Of a stretch of 20,283 bases of DNA, positions 7,660 through 16,904 are shown piece by piece. The notes under the pieces are model-generated. The model did not search any database. It was not told where the DNA came from and worked only from the letters and a program-made list of their open reading frames with translations. Within the stretch, counting starts at the first letter, position 1. Each line of letters begins with the position of its first letter. The stretch covers positions 1 to 20,283 of the forward strand of contig JAITRI010000017.1 in NCBI GenBank assembly GCA_031288455.1. The letters run 5' to 3'. This stretch comes from Puniceicoccales bacterium (GTDB lineage: Bacteria; Verrucomicrobiota; Verrucomicrobiia; Opitutales; JAIRKQ01). The position numbers and the translations under genes were made by a program.

Positions 7660-7724
7660 ATCACCGCAGTGAAACAGTAAATCAGCGTATCCATTGAGGG
7701 AATTGTATGGGACACAATGCAATA

Positions 7725-8141
7725 TCAGTGCTGCATTTTTGCCAGCTTTCGCGCCATCTGGTACTTCACTTTGGCATCCAGCTTGCGTATTTCCTCCGGA
7801 TCCATGGCCTCACGCCGACTGCGCGCATCCTCGAGTGCCCTTTTAGCGCGCTCCTCGGCTTTTTCTATTTCCGCCAAATCATCATCGTTGATGTTGAGTG
7901 ACTCGTCGGTCAGCACGAGCACGGAATCGCGGATGACCATGGCAAATCCAGCGTCGATGGCGAAATATTCACGCGGACCATCGACTTTGGCGACCAATTC
8001 CCCAGGCTGAATGATCGTCACAAGCGGCAAATGTCCCGGAAGAATCTCTATTTCTCCGTCCGCTGCCGGCAGCACCACAGATTCCACGCTCCTTTCGAGT
8101 GCTATTCCAATCGGCGTAACAATTTTCAACAGCAGCGGCAT
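7725..8141 (-). CDS. atpC: ATP synthase F1 epsilon subunit
   Basis: The regulatory stalk subunit of F1, 138 residues. The N-terminal beta-sandwich begins 'LKIVTPIGIALERSVESVVLPAADG' and contains the family-typical 'GEIEILPGHLPLVT' at about 31-44. The C-terminal helical hairpin is rich in Glu/Lys/Arg/Ala. I start at ATG 8141, preceded by GGTGA seven bases away. The frame is open 48 codons further upstream, but that part is an out-of-frame shadow of the preceding gene's Lys/Ala-rich tail. It lies seven bases after the unknown gene inserted between it and atpD. Confidence 0.96.
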   Translation of the reverse strand: MPLLLKIVTPIGIALERSVESVVLPAADGEIEILPGHLPLVTIIQPGELVAKVDGPREYFAIDAGFAMVIRDSVLVLTDESLNINDDDLAEIEKAEERAKRALEDARSRREAMDPEEIRKLDAKVKYQMARKLAKMQH

Positions 8142-8148
8142 GGCATTT

Positions 8149-9216
8149 TCACCGATCTGGAGATTTTTCGGCCGCTGAGGAGGCCTGCGCAGAGGCGACA
8201 TTTGCTTTCCCACTGCGCGCCTTGTCGGGGGAAGCGGAAATATTCTTTTTCGCCTTTGCCGCTGAACGCCTGCCAGTTTTCGCATTCGCCCGCACCTGCT
8301 TCATTTCCTCATAGGCGCAGCGCGCGATGTTGTCCAGCAGGACATTCACAAGCCGACGTTTACCCATGCGCGAGATGTATTCTTTCACATTAATGTGATA
8401 GCCAACGGTTTCAAGATGTCCTCCGCCCTCGAACCACTTGACGTCAGCCAGATGGTTGCGCAGCACATTGTGCTGGAATGGGATGAATGGATTTATCGAG
8501 ACGGCCAACATTGCGCCAGGCTTCAGTGAAAATTCTTTCAATAGCTTATTCACCGTGTCACTCGTATTGGCGCGTTTTAATTCCCCTGGAGCCTTGCCCA
8601 GAGTTTTTGCGTCAACGCTGACGAATTCGCAGGATACTGAGCGGCCGGAAAGCTCTTTTTCCCATATCACGCGCGCGGCATATTCCTCCGTGCATGGAAA
8701 TCCCCTCGCTTCCAAATCGCTGATGATGCCCTTGGAATCAATTTGAGGGTCCAGTGGCCGTGACCCGATCAGGAAATAAATCCTGGTGTTTTTATTTTTT
8801 TTGATGATCGTCATCAATTCATTGCGCACGAATTCGCAGGACCGCCTCATGGAATCGCAGGAGGTCCCGAATATCACAATGTAGTCGCAGTAGGACTGCC
8901 GCGGGTGAACGTCGCACAGCATGCCAAGTTTTTCACAGGCATCTATGATTGAATCAAGGTCGTCGTCGTCGATTTTGATGTTCAACTTGTACAATTCCCA
9001 GCGTTCCTTTCCCTTTGGTCGCAAGCATTCACGCTGGAAAAAATCGTTAAACTGCTCGGCAGTCTTAACCCTATCGTCGACGTTCAACACCCGACACAAC
9101 TTCTTACATCTGCCGCTCAATCCGCCGTTGGACGTGAATAGCGGCGCCGCTGAAACATTCACCGAACTCATCATTAGCAAAATATTCAGTGAAATCAAAA
9201 ATTTTATGCACTTCAT
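8149..9216 (-). CDS. Unknown secreted protein inside the F1 operon, possibly DUF218/SanA-like
   Basis: A protein of 355 residues encoded between atpD and atpC, two bases after one and seven before the other, so surely co-transcribed. A signal peptide (Lys-Cys-Ile-Lys, hydrophobic core, likely cleavage after Val-Ser-Ala at 23) sends it out of the cytoplasm. The centre carries features reminiscent of the DUF218 (YdcF/SanA) fold. These are 'DYIVIFGTS' with a following Met-Arg-Arg, a second strand 'RIYFLIGS', an 'ANTSDTV' element like the family's Asn-Thr-x-Glu-Asn, and 'MLAVSINPF' where the family has a Val-Thr-x-x-x-His strand. The last 50 residues are a disordered Lys/Ala/Ser tail. Normal atp operons have nothing here. 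The coding call is firm; the family hint is weak, since the catalytic-like His and Glu are not clearly kept. Confidence 0.85.
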   Translation of the reverse strand: MKCIKFLISLNILLMMSSVNVSAAPLFTSNGGLSGRCKKLCRVLNVDDRVKTAEQFNDFFQRECLRPKGKERWELYKLNIKIDDDDLDSIIDACEKLGMLCDVHPRQSYCDYIVIFGTSCDSMRRSCEFVRNELMTIIKKNKNTRIYFLIGSRPLDPQIDSKGIISDLEARGFPCTEEYAARVIWEKELSGRSVSCEFVSVDAKTLGKAPGELKRANTSDTVNKLLKEFSLKPGAMLAVSINPFIPFQHNVLRNHLADVKWFEGGGHLETVGYHINVKEYISRMGKRRLVNVLLDNIARCAYEEMKQVRANAKTGRRSAAKAKKNISASPDKARSGKANVASAQASSAAEKSPDR

Positions 9217-9218
9217 GG

Positions 9219-11535
<2,317 letters not shown>

Positions 11536-11549
11536 TGCCGTCGTTTGCG

Positions 11550-13087
11550 TCACCCGTTGCGCGCCGCTATCCAATTTTTTGCCAATTCACACAGCTGCGA
11601 CTCTTCCGAATCCCCCAGCATCTTTTTGTTTGCGATCGCAGCCATCAGGTTTTGGAAGTGCAAATCCGCATATTCCTCGAGCGCGACAGATGCGGATGCA
11701 ATTTCCTCCACTGCGATGCCGTCAAAATGCCCATTTTTCATCGCCCAGAGCAGCATGATCTGCGCCGCAATGCTCTTCGGCCGCAGCGCCGGCTGTTTGA
11801 ACAGTTCCACTATGCGCGCCCCGCGTGCCAATTTCGCCTTTGTTTTTTCATCCAGATCGGATCCAAACTGCGCGAATGCTGACAATTCATAGTACTGTCC
11901 GAGTTCCAACTTTATCTGGCTTGCCACCTGCTTAAATCCCTTCACCTGCGCCGATGATCCCACGCGCGATACGGAAATTCCAACCGAAATTGCTGGGCGC
12001 ACGCCCCTATTGAACAGGTCAGTGTCCAAAAATATTTGCCCGTCCGTTATGGAAATAACATTTGTGGGAATGTAGGCGGAAACATCGCCCGCCTGCGTCT
12101 CTATGAACGGCAACGCCGTCAGAGACCCGCCGCCATTTTCATCGTTCATCCGCGCCGCCCGTTCCAGCAGCCTCGAGTGCAGATAGAAAACGTCGCCCGG
12201 GAACGCCTCACGGCCAGCCGGACGCTTCAGAATCAGTGATATTTGGCGATAGGCGACGGCGTGCTTTGACAAATCGTCGTATACTATGAGCGCATCCATT
12301 CCGTTGCGCATGAACCATTCCCCCATGGCACATCCGGCATAGGGGGCGATGTATTGATTGGACGCATTTGCCGATGCTGGAGCGGAGACTATGATCGTGT
12401 ACTCGAGCGCATTGAATTCCTCCAGTGTCTTTATCATGCGTGCGACGGTGGAATTTTTCTGCCCAATGGCCACGTATATGGAATACACCGGCCGGAAATT
12501 TTCAGCGTTCTCCGCCAGGCATTTGCGGTTTATGTTCGCCTGATTTATGATGGCATCGAGTGCAATCGCTCCCTTTCCGGTGGAGCGGTCTCCGATTATC
12601 AATTCCCTCTGCCCGCGGCCTATGGGTATCATCGAATCGATGGCCAATATGCCCGTTTGCAGCGGCTGATCGACGGACCTCCTCGCCATGATGCCCGGAG
12701 CTGGCCGTTCCACCGGAAAAAATTCTCCGCAGCCGACGGGGCCGTGTCCATCCACAGGATTTCCCAGTGAGTCCACGACGCGTCCCAGCAGCTCCATTCC
12801 AACGGGAACGGACAGCAATTTCCCCGTTGTTTTCGCCTCGTCCCCTTCGCGCAGCGACGAGCTGTCCCCCAGCAGCACGACTCCAATTTCCGCCTCTTCG
12901 ATGTTGAGCGCTATTCCGATGACGCCGTTCGGGAATTCAATCATTTCATTGTACATGGCCTTCGACAGGCCATCGACGCGCGCAACTCCATCGGCAAGCG
13001 ACAGAATTTTCCCAATATTTTTTTTTCAATTTTGCAGGTTAAATTGGCAATCTCCCGCCTGATCTCATCTAAAATCTCCTCTGACAT
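11550..13087 (-). CDS. atpA: ATP synthase F1 alpha subunit, frame interrupted at an A9 run
   Basis: The non-catalytic nucleotide-binding subunit of F1. The gene starts at ATG 13087 (Ser-Glu-Glu-Ile-Leu-Asp-Glu-Ile onward), and the first 24 or so codons lead into nine A residues (plus-strand T at 13018-13026). Beyond them the genuine alpha sequence ([19 protein letters not shown], then [11 protein letters not shown]) continues in the -1 frame to the stop at 11550. Joined, the protein has 512 residues, the family's normal length; read without a shift, only a 468-residue frame from ATG 12956 remains. Walker A reads GDRSTGKG at 166-173, with Gly replacing the usual Thr. The Arg of '[10 protein letters not shown]' and the '[10 protein letters not shown]' block are intact. 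Slippage, a sequencing error or a true mutation are all possible. Confidence 0.93.
13018..13026 (-). other. A9 slippery tract in atpA
   Basis: On the coding strand the codons run GAA AAA AAA ATA. This places an A AAA AAA heptamer exactly in the X XXY YYZ phase used for -1 ribosomal frameshifting. Slipping back one base gives AAT ATT GGG and re-enters the frame of the rest of AtpA. Polymerase slippage adding one A would have the same effect. Confidence 0.85.
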
Positions 13088-13312
13088 CTGACTTTTGCGG
13101 ATGCTAAAAAAACTGATTCCAAATTCAACAAGAAATGCTGAAGAAAATTTTACGCCCGTGCAAATGTAAATCTTGAACCAAAGGACAGCGCATTCCTCCG
13201 CCCGTATGGATAGCGATTGGCGAAAATTTCGCACTGCGCGCAAAATTTTTTCAAAATCGCCGCCATATTTTGCGTAATTTACAAAATTTTAACTTGACCT
13301 TCCGCCCAATTG
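13088..13312. other. Divergent promoter region between atpA and the 13333 gene
   Basis: This spacer drives atpA to the left and the large unknown gene to the right. On the minus strand a TAAAAT (plus bases 13147-13152) is a fair -10 candidate, giving a leader of about 53 bases for atpA, but its -35 is poor. On the plus strand a TTGACC at 13293-13298 resembles a -35, without a good -10 at the right distance. The usual atpH, atpF, atpE and atpB genes are not here. Confidence 0.4.
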
Positions 13313-13332
13313 TCGGAGGCTACTGCCTCCGA
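13313..13332 (+). promoter_or_regulatory. Perfect hairpin abutting the start codon and sequestering GGAGG
   Basis: Arms 13313-13320 and 13325-13332 form a perfect 8-bp stem with loop TACT. The 5' arm contains GGAGG, the only Shine-Dalgarno-like sequence for the following gene, and the 3' arm ends on the base before ATG 13333. Folding would hide the ribosome site, suggesting translational control (thermosensor-like or protein-bound). GGAGG lies 13 bases from ATG, longer than usual. Confidence 0.6.
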
Positions 13333-16155
13333 ATGTCAAAACTAGCGTCTTTGTCTCGCAGTGGCACTACCCAGTATATGGACAGCGAGCAGCGCCTCTT
13401 TGGGAGGCAGGATTCCGTGCTCACGGGGCAGGACGTGGCATCGAAAATTGAACAAATTAGCATCGCGAAGCCTTCGGCACAATTTTCCAATGCGCCATCC
13501 GTCAAATTCGACTCCAATGCGCCGATGCACGGGCGCAAGTCAAGTCCTCCCGCGAAACCGACTGCACTGGCGGAATGCACCTCGACTGGCGTTGCGATGC
13601 TGTCAGTTGCGGAAAAGAAACAACTGCTGCACGGTGCACTGGACAGCGGTTCTCTGCCAAAAGCGCTAAGTGACATCGCAAATTCCACCGACGGTCTTGG
13701 CACACTGAAGTCGCTGCTCAGCATTTGGGTGCTCAGGGGAGACGTTACTCTGATGGTGGCGTGCGTGGAATGGGAACAATCATCGGAGCACAGCGGCAAG
13801 ATAATTCCTCATGACGTGAGACAGCACGTGTGGGGCACTCTCGCCGGAGTCGACAAAAAGGTAAGGCACGAAACGGAGAAAAAATTAGGCGCACTGTGCG
13901 AAAATGCATCCGCGAAACCGGAAGAAAAGCAGCGGGATCCCAGGGCGTCATTTTTGTTCAGCTGCACCGCGGAACAGGTCAATCCGCTATCACCGGCGGA
14001 AAGGCGAAGGTTTCTGCGGGAAGCATTCGATGGTGGTTCGCTGATGGATGCGCTGGATTCCGTCGCAAATTCTCTCGGCGGGCTCGACACGCTGAAGATA
14101 TTGTTCAACGTTTGGGTGTTGTCCATCGATATTCCTCTGACTGTCGCCTGTATTCTGTGGGAAAGGGCATCTCCACACTGCAATCGGATAATTCAGCTGG
14201 ATACGGAACGCCATACGCTGCGCGCGTTTGCCGCATTGGAACAAAACACGCGGGAGGAAATATCAAATCAATTGCGCGCCATGTGTGCCGGGAACAATGG
14301 TCGCGATCTGTGCTACAGATGCTTTGCGCTGAACGTTGCCGAGGAAGTCGAGGACAAGTGCTCGAACAAATTGCGCATGGACAAGCCATCGACACTGTTC
14401 GAATGCACGCAGAAAAATGTCACCGTGCTGACAGTCGATGAGCGCAAACGGCTACTGCGCGGATCATTGAACGAGGGAATGTTGACCTGTGCTCTGTGGC
14501 GCATGGGATCATCCAATGACGGACTTGATATTTTGAAATGCCTCTTCCGCGGACCGGTATTCGCAGACGATGCACAGCTGATGATTGCGTGTCTGGCGTG
14601 GGAAAGATCGTCAAAATACAAAGGGGCAATATTTGGCGTCGACCTGGAGCGCCTCGCCGAGGCATCGCTCAGGTCGCTCGAAGTCTCCGCTCAAAGTGCG
14701 CTGCTGGAAAAGTTGCGCGTCTGCGCCGAGACCCATGCACTCGACAGCGAAGCCTACGAATTTGTCATGCTCCGCAGCGGCGTCGAAGCGATGTTCAAAT
14801 CGGCGGTTGTGAATGCCATTGGCGACAATGGGCATGCTTTCAATTTTGCAAAAAAATTTGACACTTGGAATCGTTTGGCGAGATCTGTGGCGGCCTACTG
14901 CTTCGGCAGCGATGGAAAAATTGACGGCAGAGCGGTGGCAAATCTGAGGGCTCACATCGATCACGTTGTGAAAAATTCCTACGATGAGTCTCCCTTCGAC
15001 GAATTTCCAGACATTAAATTCGTTTGCTCGCAGATGCTGCCGGTATTCGACGCGCTTCTGCGCAGCGACTGTGCATTGATAAAAATTTTACAGAGCGCCA
15101 ACGCCATGAAAGTCGGAGAATATGGCCTCGATATTTTGAAAATAATGGGCGCCAAGTCCGCGGGAATTGCAATTTTGCACTCCCTTATTTGTCCGCATAG
15201 GCAGCGCAACATCCCGACGTGCACCATCGACTCGATTGTCATAGCCGAACTGCGCAACAGCATTCTATTCATTGCGAAAATGTACGTTCAAATCATGACG
15301 CAAAACTGGTTCAGTATGCCCAGTGGATTTAGCGTTCACCTCGGGAAAATTGAAAACGGTTACGTTGTAGTCGACCTGGAATACGGTGGCCGCGGGCGCA
15401 ACATCGTATTCAGTGAAATTTTCATGGATACACTGAAAATTTCTGGCATAGAATGCGATCCGCAGAGAAAATTCTCCCTAAAAATTCTCGTAAAAAATCT
15501 AAATGATATTTTTTTTGCAAAATTTTTTCAGTCCAACTTCGGAAATTCTCGGGAGAGTATGCTGCCGAAATTGGGGACGATGCACACATACGCCGGACTT
15601 GATGAAAAGCAGTGCATTTTAACAAAAATTAATGTGCATTTAATCGGTTTACGCGGGACACTTGATGAGCTGCAGAAGCAGGCAAAAATTTTTAGTGAAC
15701 GTGAAATTTTATACATGCACATTGGCACTTCTTGGAAATATACGACTGAAAAAGAATTCTCCTTGCATGCGTGCAATATGGACACTGGAGCCCTGCTGCA
15801 ACTTAATTTCAATGCGATGGAACCGGATGAGGTGTACCACATAGGGGACTGCAACTGGATGGGGAACTGCAACTGGATAGGCGACAAAAAGCAGCTTATT
15901 GGGGGTGATTTATTGTATACTCCGCATTTGTCCATCAAAAAACTTTCGCGCATGGGGAACGCTGTGCCAATATTTGGAGTAGCGTACGGCCAAACATTCA
16001 ATGAAATAATATTGGCCTACATTGAGATCAATTCTTCGGACGTTCACCATGTGTGGGAGAGGAAGCTTCCACACGGAAATTCTCTGCTGCCTGCGATGGG
16101 CAATATTTCCGATGAATGGAAGAAAATGCATGCCGTCGATGAGATATCGGAGTAG
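13333..16155 (+). CDS. Large unrecognised protein with three ~113-residue repeats
   Basis: The product has 940 residues from ATG 13333; a TTG at 13270 would add 21 residues, but the hairpin with GGAGG sits directly before the ATG. I do not recognise the family. Residues 1-75 are Ser/Gln-rich and probably disordered. Three degenerate tandem repeats follow at about 78-190, 207-319 and 354-466. Each has a Cys-Thr opening, a Leu-(Ser/Thr)-x-x-(Glu)-(Lys/Arg) helix and an Asp-Gly-Leu-like turn. Each then carries an 'ACxxWE(Q/R)(S/A)S' core and a Leu-rich helix ending near a Cys. The remaining half is mixed alpha/beta without repeats, except a small Cys-Asn-Trp duplication near 838-850. No signal peptide or membrane helix is seen. 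It stands alone, facing away from atpA. A secreted effector or scaffold of stacked helical repeats is my guess. Confidence 0.8.
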   Translation: MSKLASLSRSGTTQYMDSEQRLFGRQDSVLTGQDVASKIEQISIAKPSAQFSNAPSVKFDSNAPMHGRKSSPPAKPTALAECTSTGVAMLSVAEKKQLLHGALDSGSLPKALSDIANSTDGLGTLKSLLSIWVLRGDVTLMVACVEWEQSSEHSGKIIPHDVRQHVWGTLAGVDKKVRHETEKKLGALCENASAKPEEKQRDPRASFLFSCTAEQVNPLSPAERRRFLREAFDGGSLMDALDSVANSLGGLDTLKILFNVWVLSIDIPLTVACILWERASPHCNRIIQLDTERHTLRAFAALEQNTREEISNQLRAMCAGNNGRDLCYRCFALNVAEEVEDKCSNKLRMDKPSTLFECTQKNVTVLTVDERKRLLRGSLNEGMLTCALWRMGSSNDGLDILKCLFRGPVFADDAQLMIACLAWERSSKYKGAIFGVDLERLAEASLRSLEVSAQSALLEKLRVCAETHALDSEAYEFVMLRSGVEAMFKSAVVNAIGDNGHAFNFAKKFDTWNRLARSVAAYCFGSDGKIDGRAVANLRAHIDHVVKNSYDESPFDEFPDIKFVCSQMLPVFDALLRSDCALIKILQSANAMKVGEYGLDILKIMGAKSAGIAILHSLICPHRQRNIPTCTIDSIVIAELRNSILFIAKMYVQIMTQNWFSMPSGFSVHLGKIENGYVVVDLEYGGRGRNIVFSEIFMDTLKISGIECDPQRKFSLKILVKNLNDIFFAKFFQSNFGNSRESMLPKLGTMHTYAGLDEKQCILTKINVHLIGLRGTLDELQKQAKIFSEREILYMHIGTSWKYTTEKEFSLHACNMDTGALLQLNFNAMEPDEVYHIGDCNWMGNCNWIGDKKQLIGGDLLYTPHLSIKKLSRMGNAVPIFGVAYGQTFNEIILAYIEINSSDVHHVWERKLPHGNSLLPAMGNISDEWKKMHAVDEISE
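13564..14730 (+). repeat. Three degenerate tandem protein repeats in the 13333 gene
   Basis: The units are approximately 13564-13902, 13951-14289 and 14392-14730, separated by polar linkers of different length. Shared positions include Cys-Thr near the start, a Gly-Ala/Glu-Ala/Gly-Ser-Leu turn, and Ser-Asn/Asn-Ser with Gly-Leu and Leu-Lys. Best kept is Ala-Cys-x-x-Trp-Glu, followed by Ser-Ser or Ala-Ser. The DNA has diverged, so the duplication is old and the protein pattern has been kept by selection. Confidence 0.85.
15848..15878 (+). repeat. Short tandem duplication encoding Cys-Asn-Trp twice
   Basis: The 13-base word at 15848-15860 recurs at 15866-15878, an 18-base period that keeps frame and duplicates a six-residue Asn/Asp-Cys-Asn-Trp-Met/Ile-Gly unit. 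It looks like a recent in-frame slippage event. Confidence 0.85.
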
Positions 16156-16266
16156 GGGTCCCGGCATGAGCACAGCGTTTGCTTTTTTTGGACACGCTTC
16201 ATTTTTTATTGAAAATGTTCCGCCGCGCATTTGTTTGTGGCATGATTTTTGCTTTGATTTTAGACG
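16156..16266 (+). other. Spacer before grpE: weak terminator and sigma54-like site
   Basis: A four-base stem (AGCA 16169-16172 with TGCT 16180-16183) followed by seven T could end the upstream gene weakly. At 16238-16253 the sequence TGGCATG-ATTT-TTGCT matches the sigma54 consensus at all but one fixed position, with the required GG-N10-GC spacing. Its start point would be only about three bases before the grpE ATG, which weakens it. No CIRCE heat-shock operator is present. Confidence 0.35.
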
Positions 16267-16902
16267 ATGACACAGGAACTCACATCGACTAGTGCCAGTT
16301 CTCAGAACGCGGCGGATGTTGCCGGAGGGAAGCATTCTCCACAGAAGCATGGAAATCGCGCGGTTGACGGCCCTCCGAAGGGCGATCATGGACACGCCAA
16401 ACGGTCGTCGGTGGCAGTGGGAGACCTGCTGAAGGAATTGGATGACAGTCGCAGGGAGGCCACCGAGTGCAGAGATGGCATGCTGCGGGCATTGGCGGAT
16501 CTGGACAATTACAAAAAACGTGCGCAGAAGGAGCGCGTGGACATAAGAAATGGTGCGATTTTGGAAGTAATCGAAGGCCTACTGCCGGTGCTCGACAATT
16601 TTGAATTTGGGCTATCGGCGGCGGAGCAGCATGGAGGAGGAAGCATCGCCGATGGATTTCGCATGATTTTTGCGAATTTTAAAAGTTTTCTTTCCTCCCA
16701 TGGAGTGTGTGAAATTTCTCCTTTGCACGAAAAATTTGATGTCAATTTTCACCACTGCGTCAGGAGAGTGGTGGACGACAGCGTGGACGCTGACATTGTT
16801 GTTGCAGTCGACAGGAAAGGTTACACGTTGAATGGTAAATTGCTGCGCCCGGCGGCTGTCGCCGTTTCACAGAGAAGTGAACAGCAGCAGATTGCGGAAT
16901 AG
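16267..16902 (+). CDS. grpE: Nucleotide exchange factor GrpE
   Basis: GrpE (211 residues) is a cytoplasmic homodimer that releases ADP from DnaK. Residues 1-45 are a polar, disordered N-terminal arm. A long charged coiled-coil helix at about 50-100 contains '[16 protein letters not shown]'. The C-terminal beta domain has the typical '[12 protein letters not shown]', '[10 protein letters not shown]' and '[17 protein letters not shown]' segments. Start ATG 16267 is fixed by an in-frame TAG two codons earlier. There is no Shine-Dalgarno sequence, so initiation may be leaderless or weak. dnaJ begins two bases after its stop, and dnaK is not in the window. Confidence 0.97.
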   Translation: MTQELTSTSASSQNAADVAGGKHSPQKHGNRAVDGPPKGDHGHAKRSSVAVGDLLKELDDSRREATECRDGMLRALADLDNYKKRAQKERVDIRNGAILEVIEGLLPVLDNFEFGLSAAEQHGGGSIADGFRMIFANFKSFLSSHGVCEISPLHEKFDVNFHHCVRRVVDDSVDADIVVAVDRKGYTLNGKLLRPAAVAVSQRSEQQQIAE

Positions 16903-16904
16903 AA

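Larger units (their letters stand above)
7386..7724. other. Gene-free spacer with clustered GC-rich hairpins
   Basis: This 339-base gap separates atpC from secG, both on the minus strand. Its middle (7451-7660) is clearly GC-richer than its ends and holds several inverted repeats. Short GCGG/CCGC and GCGC/GCGC stems lie near each end. Two perfect 10-bp hairpins sit side by side, and a 6-bp stem lies at 7591-7611. A seven-base outer pair (TTTAGCT 7479-7485 with AGCTAAA 7565-7571) could close the two big hairpins into a multi-branched structure. Long open frames on both strands have Arg/Pro-rich translations typical of spurious ORFs. The secG promoter must lie in the lower part, but I cannot define it. 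Confidence 0.55.

Noticed and set aside
7451..7660. tRNA, tmRNA, SRP RNA or RNase P RNA in the hairpin cluster
   Set aside because: No T-loop GGTTCGA, no tag-peptide or CCA end, no SRP GGAAGGA-type loop and no RNase P core sequence on either strand.
7440..7715. Open frames on both strands (91 and 77 codons) over the hairpin region
   Set aside because: Arg/Pro-rich translations caused by GC-rich palindromes, no ribosome site, and both strands open together; the hairpins explain the sequence better.
8142..8285. N-terminal extension of atpC by 48 codons
   Set aside because: Overlaps the preceding gene, is Arg/Pro-rich, and the epsilon family begins at the residue encoded at 8141.
12941..13243. 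A separate 100-codon gene upstream of atpA
   Set aside because: Only its middle, from ATG 13087 to the A9 run, looks like protein, and that is the N-terminus of AtpA; the rest is the leader and an out-of-frame reading of atpA.
13270..13332. TTG start at 13270 for the large repeat gene
   Set aside because: No ribosome site, and the added residues look like read-through of the promoter and hairpin region; ATG 13333 is better placed.
16156..16266. CIRCE operator upstream of grpE
   Set aside because: No TTAGCACTC-N9-GAGTGCTAA or close variant; the AGCA/TGCT match is only four bases.
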